The notes below the pieces were generated by a model that was not told where the DNA came from, searched no databases, and worked only from the letters and a program-made list of their open reading frames with translations. DNA of 64,000 nucleotides from Anadara kagoshimensis (Eukaryota; Mollusca; Bivalvia; Arcoida; Arcidae), in contig CM037870.1 of NCBI GenBank assembly GCA_021292105.1, positions 64,168,083 to 64,232,082 of the forward strand, read 5' to 3'. Positions 12,221-23,857 of this stretch are shown piece by piece (within the stretch, counting starts at the first letter, position 1; the number at the start of each line of letters is the position of its first letter). The position numbers and the translations under genes were made by a program.

Positions 12221-12663
12221 AGTACAGATTGGAAGAAACAAGTAAAAACTACTTACAAATGAACAATAACTAATAAACTATTTATTTTACAAAATTCTTT
12301 TACCAGATATTTTACTACAATAAGTGGTATTACAAATTATACAAGTGTTTATTTTACAGCACTAGACTGTCATATCGGAATACAATTTCTATCAGTAGTG
12401 CTCCGATAAAAATTGTGAAACCAAAATTTTCAAGGGGTTGAAAAATAGATAATTCCGGATAATTTTAATTCGTCAAAGTAAAGTAGGAAGCCATATTTCT
12501 TGTCATGCTATTGATTAAGTTTGCCTATAACAATGGGAAAACGAGCTTCAATGATTCATAATAATGACAACATGTATTGCTCAATTGTTTCAAGTTCTAT
12601 TGTGTCAAATATATAGTCAGAATTAACATAATAGATTTTGCTTATTTGATTGTTTTTACAATT

Positions 12664-12865
12664 CATGCCTGTCGAAAATTTAACACTAATCTAACAAATA
12701 TTTGTCGATTCGAGAGCTATGGTTAGCTATTCTCGGGTGCTTTTAGCAACTTTTCAATTACTTAGAACTATTATCGACAACTACCTATCTTATATCTCGG
12801 TCATTCGACAGCCGAGCTTAGCTTTTCGTTAGCTCAGTGTTAAACTATCGACAAGTCTGTTCTGT
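12664..12865 (+). mobile_element. Family A foldback element, copy 2
   Basis: CCTGTCGAAAATTTAACACT on the left and GTGTTAAACTATCGACAAG on the right bound a diverged forward-orientation interior with the CTCGGTCATTCGACAGCCGA phrase. Confidence 0.8.
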
Positions 12866-13253
12866 ACATGACATACAAATGTAATAAGATTTGTTCTGCT
12901 GTGACGAAATCATGCTTCGCTTCTTGTAATTTTATTATACATGTATAAATAATAAAACCTCGATTATCATATTGATGTAATTCCTGGCAGTTAAGAGTCT
13001 TACAGCATTAAATCGGCATAGAATCAATGCTAGTAGCTAACGAATACAAATACATAAATTTGAATTTGGGACGCATGTTACTGTCCGTTTACTGTGCTGA
13101 AGAGAAAGGAATAACGCTAATATCTCTAAGATTGGAATGGCACGGTTAAAAATCTAATAATCATTTACTTACATGAGCCGAGTCGTTGCTAATAATCCTT
13201 ATTTCGATCTAATCCGTGAATTATAACTCCTTTAATGCACCATAACGTGTTTT

Positions 13254-13615
13254 GGGTGGGTGTTTACAATGGTAAAAATTTTGACAAAATGGCGGAGTCT
13301 TTCGTGTGACGTAATGATGACGGAAGAATTTATTATTTACGTAGGTTCGGGAGGGGTACAATGAAGGGTAGTTCAAAGGTCGGGTTGAGTTTTAAAGTTT
13401 GAATTTACGTCAATTTTTTTCAAAAGTTTGAAAATGCAGAAAGGTAGTTCACTTTATAACTTTCTTAAATCGATTTTGGTCATCCCGCTTAAGCAAAAAT
13501 CAATCCGTTCTTGAGCTGCACTACCTACGTAAATAGTCGACTCTCTCGTCATGACTACGTAACATAAAGAACCCTGTCATGTCGTAAAAAAGATTACCAT
13601 TGTAAACACCCACCC
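13254..13615. mobile_element. 362-bp TIR element (MITE)
   Basis: The ends GGGTGGGTGTTTACAATGG and CCATTGTAAACACCCACCC are perfect inverted repeats (22 bp with flanking bases). Inner phrases TGACGTAATGATGACGG and CGTCATGACTACGTA continue the symmetry. No coding capacity. Confidence 0.85.
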
Positions 13616-13804
13616 AGGTTAAATTTTGTCGCATAAAATGATATATTAAGCAAGGATGGAACCGAAACAGAAATTTTCAGTTACGACTCGGCTCATCTAA
13701 GTAAAAGAATCATTGAATTGTACCCGTCGTATTGAAATTTATAGAGTATTTTGCGATCTTGCTTTCTCCGAAATAGGCTAAATAAACAGTAGATACTATA
13801 AGTT

Positions 13805-13935
13805 ATACAGGGCTTTGGCAGGTTACACGGCCCTATGTACCCCGTCAAAGATTTATGTACCCTGAGCCGCAGGCGAAGGGTACATTCATCTTTGACGGGG
13901 TACATAGGGCCGTGTAACCTGCCAAAGCCCTGTAT
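13805..13935. repeat. 131-bp near-perfect palindrome P1
   Basis: The 48-bp arms pair without mismatch (left begins ATACAGGGCTTTGGCAGG). The inner GTACCCT/AGGGTAC steps continue the pairing, so only about 11 bp around GCCGCAGGCG is left as loop. It reads open on both strands only because it is a palindrome. Confidence 0.9.
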
Positions 13936-13942
13936 GACGTTT

Positions 13943-14186
13943 TTGTCACCCTTCAAAGCGTAACCAGTTGGATCTTTTTAACTTCCATTTCGTATTTTGT
14001 GTGACTTGCGTACGTTGTCGCCATGTTTGTTTACTGTAACTAGACGTCAGCGATGTACGAGTTACTTCCCTTTTACCGCTAAACGTCGCGTGCGTTCATG
14101 TACCCCGGCAGATTTCCGAACATAGTTCCATGTACCCCGGCAAGTTAACCAATCGCTATGCGAGAAATGTCTTTGAAGGGTGACAA
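13943..14186. mobile_element. TIR cassette M1 between palindromes
   Basis: TTGTCACCCTTCAAAG at the left and CTTTGAAGGGTGACAA at the right are perfect 16-bp inverted repeats. The interior has the repeated phrase ATGTACCCCGGCA. It lies between palindromes P1 and P2. Confidence 0.8.
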
Positions 14187-14191
14187 TATAA

Positions 14192-14319
14192 GTTATACAG
14201 GGCTTTGGAAGGTTATGTACACGGCCCCATGTACCCTGTCAAAGATTTATGTTCCCTGAGCCGCAGCCATCTGTGATGGGGTACATGGGGTCGTGTAACC
14301 TGTCAAAGCCCTGTATAAC
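14192..14319. repeat. Palindrome P2
   Basis: A second copy of the P1 palindrome with a few arm mismatches and a shortened loop. Its GTTATACAGGG and CCCTGTATAAC ends are intact. Confidence 0.85.
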
Positions 14320-14323
14320 GTTT

Positions 14324-14503
14324 TTGTCACCCTTCAAAGCGTTACCAGTTGGTTCTTTTTAACTTCCATTTCGTATTTTGTGTGACTTGCGTACGTTGTC
14401 GCCATGTTTGTTTACAGTAACTAGACGTCAGAGATGTACGAGTTACTTCCCTTTTACCGCTAAACGTCGCGTGCGTTCATGTACCCCGGCACATTTCCGA
14501 ACA
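14324..14503. mobile_element. TIR cassette M2, 3'-truncated
   Basis: Starts with TTGTCACCCTTCAAAG as in M1 but stops at the CATTTCCGAACAT phrase, where palindrome P3 begins. The right terminal repeat is missing. Confidence 0.75.
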
Positions 14504-14509
14504 TTATAA

Positions 14510-14646
14510 GTTATACAGGGCTTTGGCAGGTTACACGGCCCCATGTACCCCGTCAAAGATTTATGTACCCTGAGCCGCAGGCGAAGGGTACATTCATCTT
14601 TGACGGGGTACATGGGGCCGTGTAACCTGCCAAAGCACTGTATAAC
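14510..14646. repeat. Palindrome P3
   Basis: A third palindrome, close to P1 in sequence, with arms of about 50 bp and one obvious arm mismatch near the right end (GCACTG for GCCCTG). Confidence 0.85.
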
Positions 14647-14650
14647 GTTT

Positions 14651-14958
14651 TTGTCACCCTTCAAAGCGTTACCAGTTGGATCTTTTTAACTTCCATTTTG
14701 TATTTTGTGTGACTTGCGTACGTTGTCGCCATCTTTGTTTACCGTAACTAGACGTCAGAGATGTACGAGTTACTTCCCTTTTACCGCTAAAAGTCGCGTG
14801 CGTTCATGTACCCTGGCAGATTTCCAAACATAGTTCTATGTACCCCGGCAAGTTAACCAATCGCTATGCGAGAAATTTCTTTGAAGGGTGACAAAGTTCT
14901 ATGTTTCCCGGCAAGTTAACCAATCAGCATGTGAGACATTTCTTTGAAGGGTGACAAA
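14651..14958. mobile_element. TIR cassette M3 with a duplicated 3' end
   Basis: A full cassette ending near 14892, followed by a second diverged copy of its last 65 bp that again ends in CTTTGAAGGGTGACAA. The duplication suggests unequal exchange or slippage. Confidence 0.75.
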
Positions 14959-15048
14959 GTTTAATATATGTATTGACCATGGGTTTTTCACAAGGGACAG
15001 TATTCATTCTGGTAGTTCTAGATTTTGGAAGACTTTGGCCTGAATTCC

Positions 15049-15195
15049 GAAAAGGAGTTCAAGTGCGGGTGTTGAGAAATGAATAGAAAAGAGAGAGATA
15101 GATAGCAGCTGCTTAAAAGTTATCACAATATAACTAACAAGGGGCCGACAATAATTCGTTAGCTTAGTGTTAAACATTCGTCTATATTTCTAAGC
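15049..15195 (-). mobile_element. Family A foldback element, copy 3 (left end lost)
   Basis: The reverse-orientation interior, from the GAAAAGGAGTTC phrase to the GCTTAGTGTTAAAC right end, is recognisable. The left terminal repeat is missing. Confidence 0.6.
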
Positions 15196-15199
15196 CTGC

Positions 15200-16240
15200 T
15201 GTTTTAAATTTGATTTGTTTAATACAGAAGAAACAGATATTGGGACCAATGACTTTAATTCCCCCGACTTTGAAGGACACCGGAGTAGGTGCCTTTCTAG
15301 TATACTCTGTGAAAAAGAAGGCATCATAAAAACCTATAAACTTTTATGTTAAATGACTATAATCTGCTTTCTTTGATTTAAATTTGGACTAAATGAGTTA
15401 ATTAATCTGTAATGAGTATTGTTTATTCTTGTATTTTATGTAACAGTAAAAATCTTGAATTTCAGAATCCCATAACTTCATAACAATATTTGGATAAAGC
15501 ACCCTACAGTCATAAAACAACAACGGCTAAACACATTGGGGACAAATTGACGAACTGATTAAACCCGCCGCAAGACAAAACACAACATCATTTGTGTACA
15601 TGTAGTTTTTACTCATTCATAACATATAACACGTGTACTGTAGCTTACTGGTATAGAACACAAGCAATATTTTGTGAATACAATAACGGCCTTCGGACAA
15701 GACAGGTCCTTTAAAAACAACCTTTAAAATATCCATGAAGATAAATCCGCGGACTTTTTCATGAATTTGCTTAGAATGCAAAATGTTGAGTGACTTCTAT
15801 CAGTGGAACCATATTTTTTAAAAATATTTTTTGCTATCTATATATACATTTGTAGTAAGACGAAAATACTTTGTATTGCCTTGGTGATTGTACAATTCCG
15901 TAGACCATTTACTGTGTGGCCAAGTCTTTCTCAGTTTCTGACATAAATTTAACTAGAAAAAATTTAATACGGCATTTTTATATTCTCTGGAAATGATAAT
16001 TGTTTAGGTCTCGTCTTTTTCAATTTCCTTCCAAATACCGCGAAATAAAATCACTTGTAATTGCCAATTTAATACAGTTAAACAACATTGGATTAGGTCT
16101 CTAAACTGATTTTCAGTTATCGGTTATTCTTATATACAATTATTAAATCAAACCAATCTCTTTCTATTTGTCAGTCTATTTGTTTTCAGCAACCTTTTCT
16201 TTCACTAATAAGATAAACTAAAACAATCTTTATTAAACAA
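15200..16240. other. Non-coding stretch, nothing recognised
   Basis: AT-rich. No supported gene or repeat seen. Confidence 0.4.
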
Positions 16241-16249
16241 TTCATCTAG

Positions 16250-16400
16250 AAGCATGTTTCGTTTTACAAAGTCTCCGCAGTGGAAACAAGCTCCACCATA
16301 GTCCACCAATTATAAAACAGATACACCGAAGCAGCAAAGGCAGGTTTATTGCTACATAGAAAATGGAATCGAAACACAAGTTTATATATGAAGCAGAGCT
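16250..16400 (+). mobile_element. Family D 3' fragment
   Basis: Carries the phrases GTGGAAACAAGCTCCACCAT and AAACAGATACACCGAAGCA, which line up with 27530-27620 and 41680-41760. The 139-codon antisense ORF across it is AT-driven and I reject it as a gene. Confidence 0.5.
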
Positions 16401-16766
16401 TGCAGAATAAGTAATGTCTCTCTTTATCGAGATCACAAGGATAAATGACGTGCAGATATTCTCCAGAGTGATATATATATATATCCAAAATTTGAAATAA
16501 TGTCTTACACATGGTGGAATACATGTTTTAAATGATGATTTGGTGACAGTCTTGTCAACATAGTATACAATGTTTTGCATAAATTCTGCTTTATAAGAAT
16601 TAAGAAACAAATCAACTAGTAATGGTGCACAAATAGCATATGCAACCTTAAATAAAAACATACCTAGTCATGTCCAAACCATACTCCCAAAAAATATTTG
16701 AAGCTGGCAGATTACGATAATCTCATTAGTTTCTTCCATATGAAATACTTTACAGTCAAAATTCAA

Positions 16767-17041
16767 AGGAAGCTCAGTTGATAGAGTGCTCGCTTAACTA
16801 GTATGCGGAAGGTTTGGTTTGACCAGACTAGTAGTAAATTAGTGTATAGTAATAAAATAACGGCATCCTTCGGAAAAGAGCTTAAAACGATGCCTTGTTA
16901 TGACAAGACGGGAGGGGAGGCACTACAAAATTTAAAAAGCCGCAACTTCAGCTATAGCTGGTGAGTCTCGATATAAGTCAAATTTCTTGATTTTGACTGT
17001 AATCAACAACCAACCAACTAATCAATCAATCAATCAATCAA
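16767..17041 (+). mobile_element. tRNA-headed SINE (SINE-1), diverged
   Basis: Begins with an A-box-like AGCTCAGTTGATAGAGTGCT and has the family's 3' part (AGCTATAGCTGGTGAGTCTC, GATATAAGT). It ends in a run of ATCA repeats. Confidence 0.75.
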
Positions 17042-17194
17042 AAAACTTCAGTTGCCATGGCCACTTTTGAAAATACAGATATGTTGTTATCTCTCACTTT
17101 GTGCTCTATTCTCCATTGCGATAAGCATAGTTATATGTACGTCAATGCGCTTGTTTTCATGCTTTACATATTTATGTGTCATTTAGCTGGAAAT

Positions 17195-17462
17195 ACAGTA
17201 TAGACCTGTCGAAAGTTAAACACTAGACTAACTTAAAGTACCCGAAGTTCAGCTGCTGCGTACCTGGGGTATGGATAGCTAGTGGCCGAAAAACTGCCGA
17301 GAGATATGTACAAGCTACCGGAAAACTGCCGAGAGATATGTACAAGCTACCGGAAAGCTGTTGAAATATAAGGATCTACATTATATATAGAGGTACTCAA
17401 GAGCCGCCGATTCGGTATTTTTTCCTTAACTTTGTGTTAAACTTTCGACAGGTCGGTACAGT
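17195..17462 (-). mobile_element. Family A foldback element, copy 4
   Basis: ACCTGTCGAAAGTTAAACAC and GTGTTAAACTTTCGACAGGT form clear termini, with outer TACAGTA / TACAGTA-like ends. It is longer than usual (268 bp) because an internal 33-bp segment around GAGATATGTACAAGCTACCG is tandemly duplicated. Confidence 0.85.
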
Positions 17463-17899
17463 ATATCAATTATGGATATAGCCAGTTGTAATTATAAAGT
17501 ATGCTACAATTCATACTACATTTACACAACGATTTTCTTTTATATATCAATAATAAAAATTGAATGATCACATTTATTTCTTAATAAAAAATTGTTTGAC
17601 GACCCCGCTCTTAAAAACGGGAAATTAAAATAAAATAATGCGTTGTATTATTTGAAATGTTGACAATATCGAATGTTATAAAGAGATTTTTATTTGTTTG
17701 TGAAATAAAAAATCAAATAAATGCATTGTACTATGTTCAATATTGACAAAATCGTATAGCGTTAAGAGATTTTTGTTTGTTTGTTTAGTAATTCTAAGTT
17801 ATTGATTTTTCATTTTGGCTAATTCAGAAATACATCATAAGGTATAAATAATAAAACACTAACGTGTGTAACTGGATAACCTTGTCAGTGTATTGCTAC

Positions 17900-18119
17900 T
17901 ATAGGCTGACAACATTGACCTGTCAGTTTGACCTTTTATATAAACATCTATAAGGTACGAGCACATTTATGTATAGGGTACACAGGTGTTTATTTCGAAT
18001 GTGAATTGTTTATACCTTAATTGTGAATCCTAATACTACCTATGTATCTGATGAATTCTTATATATAGACATTCGTAATGAAAGATCAATTAGACAGGTC
18101 AATGTTGTTTGCCTATACC
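17900..18119. mobile_element. Family C foldback element, copy 1
   Basis: TATAGGCTGACAACATTGAC on the left pairs with CAATGTTGTTTGCCTATA on the right. The symmetry runs on inward through CCTGTCAGTTTGACC. A second copy is at 38139-38386. Confidence 0.75.
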
Positions 18120-18612
18120 AGGCTGGCTACGACGACAGTATTTCCGCGTACACAGAGCCAATATCGATCTCTCACAACACATCTATCTATAAATCGTCGT
18201 TTTAGAGTAATGGCCGACAAATATATCTAAATATGGTATACAAACAAATCTTAAGCTGTGAGTGAAACCTAAATGATTGTATGCCTAGCTAGCTGTTTCA
18301 CAAACGTGTTAAATTTTTGTGAATATAGATTTGCAGGTATAGTGACATCATTATATGGAGAAAACCCCAAGGGAAAGAAGCGTATTTGAGGTGCTAGGTG
18401 TGGACTACAAGGGCTCGTTGTAATAGTTGAGAGGTAGTAATGTAGACACGGTCTTGCAGTGGTAAAACAGAAGTGTTAAGGTGTGATTGTGGATACAAGA
18501 TTGTTGTGGAGATCTTCGCAGGGATGCAGGTATGTAATTCTTCCAGATGTGTACCCAGAGTTGGATGTTTGATTTCTCGTCAAGTCAAACTCTAGACTCA
18601 AAATGGGTACAT

Positions 18613-18827
18613 GACGGACCTATCAAAAGTTTAACACTAAGCTAACGTATTTGTGCAAAATATGCAGCTCATCTCGGCCCCACGTTAGTTTTTATCTGCA
18701 CATTTTTTCGGCAGTTGCTATCTATCTCTCGGTAACTTATTTGTCACTAGTTAGTCATCACTCGACAACCGAGCTTCAACACAATTTCGTTAGATCATTG
18801 TTTAAACTTTCGACAGGTCTATACTGT
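18613..18827 (+). mobile_element. Family A foldback element, copy 5
   Basis: GACCTATCAAAAGTTTAACA and TTTAAACTTTCGACAGGTC are the ends. The forward interior has GCAGCTCATCTCGGCCCC and CTCGACAACCGAGCTTC. Confidence 0.85.
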
Positions 18828-18877
18828 AGTAATTTTATTACACCGAATTTAACTTGTATACAGTTGTAATAGTAGCA

Positions 18878-19130
18878 GAGCCCAGGTTCACAACCATCCC
18901 TAAGATTTTGCAAATTTTGGCAATCTCTATTGGAACTATGCATGTATATTTTTGATGAAACTTGTGCAGGTGTTAAACAATCAAGCTTGAGGTGATCTTC
19001 AAAATGACACCTAAATATCTAAAATATCCGTAATATTCGCAAAACTATTAAAAATTATTAAAAATTTCAAATTTGACAGATTTAAGGTGAGGAAAAACTT
19101 AGTTGAGGAATAATTGTGAAACTAGAGCCA
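18878..19130. mobile_element. Family B foldback element, copy 2
   Basis: CCCAGGTTCACAACCATCC on the left; GAGGAATAATTGTGAAACT on the right, with the inner CAGATTTAAGGTGAGG arm. More diverged than copy 1. Confidence 0.65.
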
Positions 19131-19457
19131 TGTCCTTCCTGGCTAACAAACGGGTCTAGTTCGTTTTCTGTGAAATGACTTTTAATAAGATGCTGTATTA
19201 ATTACATGTTAAAAACTGATTTGTCTATATTGCATTGATTTATTTCGTCGTTTTATGAATTATTCACCTTGTTCATTACCGTCGCCGCCACTATGCACTA
19301 TTAATTGAAATCTACAATGCAGAAAATACAGCACCTGAAACAGATGTTGACACTTCAAGCCGTAAATTTTGCCGCGATATGACACGTGTTTCTTGCCTAT
19401 TGATCTTATTGTGGTTTCTTCCACATTTAAAAAAAATTATAATGACGCCTGTACAAA

Positions 19458-20662
19458 ACAGACCTGCTAAAAGTTTAACACTAAACTAAAGAATCAGTGC
19501 CGAAATGGAAGAGCGTCGTTATATCTCGGCAACTTTTCGGCAGCCGCAATCTCTCTCGGCACATTTTCGTCCACTAGATTAATAGAATCTATTATGAGTG
19601 GTTAAATATTTCAGTCAGAGACGAGCTTGCTGAGTCTCTGAAAAAAATATTCACCTCGATGGTGAGATTTCCTATCCTATATGGATAAACTCATACTTGA
19701 TTCTTTTTCTCCTATTTTGATGACAATTTTTGGCTTCAAAAAACGTTACAACGACATCGACGCCATCTTTGAAAATCTAACTTTGTTATTTAAAGTTTTA
19801 CATAAAAATAAATATGACCATCGGACAGAATGCACCTGAATAAGGTTTTTACAAAATGTATAAACTAGAAAACAAAGCTATTCTCTCGGAATAAACATTT
19901 GAAACGCAATGAAAATTTCTAAATTTTTGAGACTAGGGTGTCATTTTCCCGCAAGACAACGTCATGTCCCAATAGAATGACGTCAATCAATTGTACTTTG
20001 ATTGTTACGTCACTGAAAATCACGTGATGAAAGACAACAAAACCACGTGATGAAAGACAGAAATATTCCACAAGGCTTTCCACTGGATACTTCGATCTTA
20101 CATATTTAGAGATGGGAGAAACCAATTTATTATACCTCATTAGAAAAATACGATACTATCTGTAATTTGATTGGATCGTTGGATCATGTGATCAGGGTGG
20201 AGAAAACATCGTGTATCCCTCTGAAAACATCATATCCCACCTCTTCGGAACACACCATGACGTAACAATGATATGACGTCATCGATGGAGACTCGGTCAC
20301 AACGTTCTAGCGTTTGCCTCCGATGAGTTCCGATAAGAGAAAAAGCAATGAATCGGAGAGGGACTGATGTTTTCAAGTTGTCTTTTTTGAAATATTTTCT
20401 TCCTTTCTGTCTTTCTTATTACCATGGTTATCTTTCGGTATAATAAACAATTTATTGCCTTTGTGCGAGGGAGATATGAACATTTGTTCACCCTTAACAA
20501 CTCACATTTCCCTCGGGCTTCGCCCTCGGGAAATATAACTTGTTGCGGGTGAACAAATGTTCATATCTCTCTCACACAAAGGCAATAAATGTATAATCTC
20601 GGCCACTCGACAGTGGCGCTTTGACTCCTTTTTGTTAGTTCTGTGTTAAAATTTTGAGAGGA
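19458..20662 (+). mobile_element. Family A foldback element, copy 6, split by an insertion of about 1 kb
   Basis: The left half (19458-19577, ACAGACCTGCTAAAAGTTTA to TTTTCGTCCACTAG) and right half (20590-20662, CTCGGCCACTCGACAGTGG to TGTGTTAAAATTTTGAGAGG) join where an intact copy is continuous. The intervening 19578-20589 is a foreign segment without clear terminal repeats. It starts with a hairpin-forming phrase (AGTCAGAGACGAGC) and ends in the large palindrome listed separately. Confidence 0.75.
20451..20589. repeat. 139-bp cruciform-forming palindrome
   Basis: Arms of about 43 bp (left begins TTTATTGCCTTTGTGCGAGG; right ends CACACAAAGGCAATAAA) pair with very few mismatches. The loop contains its own hairpin, ATTTCCCTCGGG / CCCTCGGGAAAT. 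Confidence 0.9.
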
Positions 20663-20686
20663 GTATTTTATTATACCATTGGCATA

Positions 20687-22180
20687 AGCCTCGGTAAAGA
20701 AAAATAATACTGATTGGGATACTCCACTTCATCATCTCAGAACAGACAGCCTCGGTAAAGAATGATATTACTGACTTGGATACTCCACTTCATCATCTCA
20801 GAACAGACAGCCTCGGCAAAGAATAATAATACTGACTGGGATACTCCACTTCATCATCTCAGAACAGACAGCCTCGGCAAAGAATATTAATACTGACTGG
20901 GATACTCCACTTCATCATCTTAGAACAGACAGCCTCGGTAAAGAATAATAATACTGACTGGGATACTCCACTTCATCATCTCAGAACAGACAGCCTCGGC
21001 AAAGAATATTAATACTGACTGGGATACTCCACTTCATCATCTTAGAACAGACAGCCTCGGTAAAGAATAATAATACTGACTGGATACTCCACTTCATCAT
21101 CTTAGAACAGACAGCCTCGGTAAAGAATAATAATACTGACTGGGATACTCGACTTCATCATCTCAGAACAGACAGCCTCGGCAAAGAATAATAATACTGA
21201 CTGGGATACTCGACTTCATCATCTTAGAACAGACAGCCTCGGCAAAGAATAATAATACTGACTGGGATACTCGACTTCATCATCTCAGAACAGACAGCCT
21301 CGGTAAAGAATGATATTACTGACTTGGATACTCCACTTCATCATCTCAGAACAGACAGCCTCGGTAAAGAATGATATTACTGACTTGGATACTCCACTTC
21401 ATCATCTCAGAACAGACAGCCTCGCTAAAGAATAATAATACTGACTGGGATACTCCACTTCATCATCTCAGAACAGACAGCCTCGCTAAAGAATAATAAT
21501 ACTGACTGGGATACTCCAATTCATCATCTTAGAACAGACAGCCTCGGTAAAGAATAATAATACTGACTGGGATACTCCACTTCATCATCTCAGAACAGAC
21601 AGCTTCGGTAAAGAATGATATTACTGACTTGGATACTCCACTTCATCATCTCAGAACAGACAGCCTCGGTAAAGAATGATAATACTGACTGGGATACTCC
21701 ACTTCATCATCTTAGAACAGACAGCCTCGGTAAAGAATAATAATACTGACTGGGATACTCCACTTCATCATCTCAGAACAGACAGCCTCGGTAAAGAATA
21801 ATAATACTGACTGGGATACTCGACTTCATCATCTTAGAACAGACAGCCTCGGTAAAGAATAATAATACTGACTGGGATACTCCACTTCATCATCTTAGAA
21901 CAGACAGCCTCGGTAAAGAATAATAATACTGACTGGGATACTCGACTTCATCATCTTAGAACAGACAGCCTCGGTAAAGAATAATAATACTGACTGGGAT
22001 ACTCCACTTCATCATCTTAGAACAGACAGCCTCGCTAAAGAATAATAATACTGACTGGGATACTCCACTTCATCATCTTAGAACAGACAGCCTCGCTAAA
22101 GAATGATAGTGCTGACTGTGATACTCCACTTCATCATCCCAGGACTGACCGTCTCGGTATAAGCATTAATAATACTGACA
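20687..22180. repeat. 61-bp minisatellite, about 24 units
   Basis: A uniform array with unit phrases CCTCGGTAAAGAATAATAAT, ACTGACTGGGATACTCCACT and TCATCATCTCAGAACAGACA. Units vary at a few fixed sites (GGTAAA/GGCAAA/GCTAAA, CTCCAC/CTCGAC, CTCAG/CTTAG, AATAATAAT/AATGATATT). One unit is 60 bp. Edge units near 20687 and 22130 are more diverged, as expected from unequal crossover. Confidence 0.95.
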
Positions 22181-22787
22181 AAAGGATTTAGATTTTTACC
22201 TGGACAACTCAAGCATGCTTCGTCTGGGATTATTTAGTCAAACGAGTGAAGATTTGTTATTGCAACTTTGGTGAAAGATACCAGAAGACGTGTAAGATAA
22301 GCTCGAATTTTTTCGAGTAACTGATTGTACCTCTTCCTGGAGACTTTAAGTACATGTACCTTCAATGCCCTCCGAGAGTTTTATGGCCGTCATTACGATA
22401 TTATTTATAAGTATGATGTCATTGTAGCCAAAATTATCTTGGATATATTGTACCATAATTTCACGTTTTTTTCATTCTCAAATCCCATCCCACATGTGGT
22501 GAATGTAGCTAGGTAGACATACGGTTTTCTGGCTTTGTTCGTCGCGTTATAAAACTGAAGGAGTCTTCAAATACGACTTAAACGTGTGACAGATAAAATT
22601 GTTTTATATGATATTTATCGACAATTAATCGACCTTTTCTGAAACTGTATACAGTTATTTTGTTAATTGATGTGTAAGGGGAGCATTTAACGATGATTCA
22701 TAATATGATGAATTTCAAGTACAGATACACCAAGGATGTAAGTAGATATGTTACACATAATTAATAAAGTTAATCAATAGCACATAT
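22181..22787. other. Non-coding stretch, nothing recognised
   Basis: No supported gene or repeat. Confidence 0.35.
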
Positions 22788-23150
22788 ACAGTACAGACCT
22801 GTCAAAAGTTTAATACTAAGTTAATAAATTAGTTACAAATCGACAGCTGATCTCTGCCTCTCGTTAGCTACGTATAATTGACGTATCGCCGACCACGCCC
22901 ACAATTTTCCAACACTGGCCGCCATCACGGTACCAAAGCAGCGTCACGGCAACAAATGACGTACAAGTGTCAGTGACGTCATTAAATGGCGCTATTCAGG
23001 CCGAGGTTTCATTCATCAAGCATCCGGCCATTTAAAGGAACATTGTGGGCGTGGCCGGCGATACGTCAATTCGACAGTTGCTATCTATCTCTTGGCTGCT
23101 TTTCGGCCACTAGCTGTCTATATCTCGGCCACTCGGAAGCTAGGTTTCGA
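22788..23150 (+). mobile_element. Family A foldback element, copy 7, carrying a nested MITE
   Basis: The left end ACAGTACAGACCTGTC is complete. The forward interior is interrupted after GTTAGCTACGTATA by the 196-bp element at 22876-23071 and resumes with CGACAGTTGCTATCTATCTC. The right terminus is lost after TAGGTTTCGAC. Confidence 0.8.
22876..23071. mobile_element. 196-bp TIR element nested in family A copy 7
   Basis: The 35-bp terminal inverted repeats begin AATTGACGTATCGCC on the left and end GGCGATACGTCAATT on the right, with two mismatches. The interior has no coding capacity. The boundaries match the break in the surrounding family A copy. Confidence 0.85.
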
Positions 23151-23657
23151 CTATGTACAATACCATCCATGAATTAATTGGTTATATCAGACTGAATATT
23201 TTCTCGACAATCAATTCTTTAAATTGTTGATAACTTCTTTATGACAAAGCTGATTTTTTAAACTAAAATAATGTGAATATCATGATAGAAATATTTTCCC
23301 TATATATTTTTATTTCCGCATATTTAAAGAAACAATTTCAAGAGATTGTTTTACAACAAAAATAACAGTCGAGTTGCCGAGAGCTGCTTTTATATATATG
23401 TATAAATATATTGTGTGTAGAAGTCCCATTACATCTATCTATGTCAATGTGTTCAGTGTACGTTGTCATTAGTATTGTAATCAATTATTTATTGTGTTTG
23501 ACTGTACTTCAGTGTTAAACATGGCAGATTATGTTACCGATTAAACCACATATATAGACTAGTTCATTGATGCTGGAGTTAAAGGCTTCAATTCAATTTG
23601 TTTTAAAGGGCAGGTGTGAAATGTCTATAACGCCTCCTGACAATGTTGATCCACAGT

Positions 23658-23857
23658 ACAGACCTTTCAAAATGAAGTCAAAGCTCGGGTGTCGAGTTGT
23701 CTAGATATGGATAACTTGTGACATAAAAACTATCGAGATATAGATAACAGTTGTTGAAAAGCTGCTGAGATTTACCTAACGAGGGAATGAGATGAGCTGT
23801 CGATTTGGCAATAATAATTTTTAAGCTTAGTGTTAAACTTTCAATAGGCCTGTATAG
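23658..23857 (-). mobile_element. Family A foldback element, copy 8
   Basis: ACAGACCTTTCAAAATG at the left (inner part deleted) and TGTTAAACTTTCAATAGGCC at the right, with a reverse-orientation interior (AGCTCGGGTGTCGAG, AACGAGGGAATGAGATG). Confidence 0.75.

Noticed and set aside
13693..14664. Two similar antisense ORFs (MKGDKNVIQ... starts)
   Set aside because: Both arise from the palindrome/cassette repeat; their similarity is repeat copy number, not a gene family.
16242..16661. 139-codon hydrophobic antisense ORF
   Set aside because: It overlaps a family D fragment present elsewhere. AT-rich codons give hydrophobic residues by default, and relatives at 27352 and 41658 are not conserved as proteins.
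20687..22180. CRISPR-like array
   Set aside because: Units are contiguous tandem repeats without unique spacers; the setting is eukaryotic. Same reasoning for 39239-39866 and 43824-44378.
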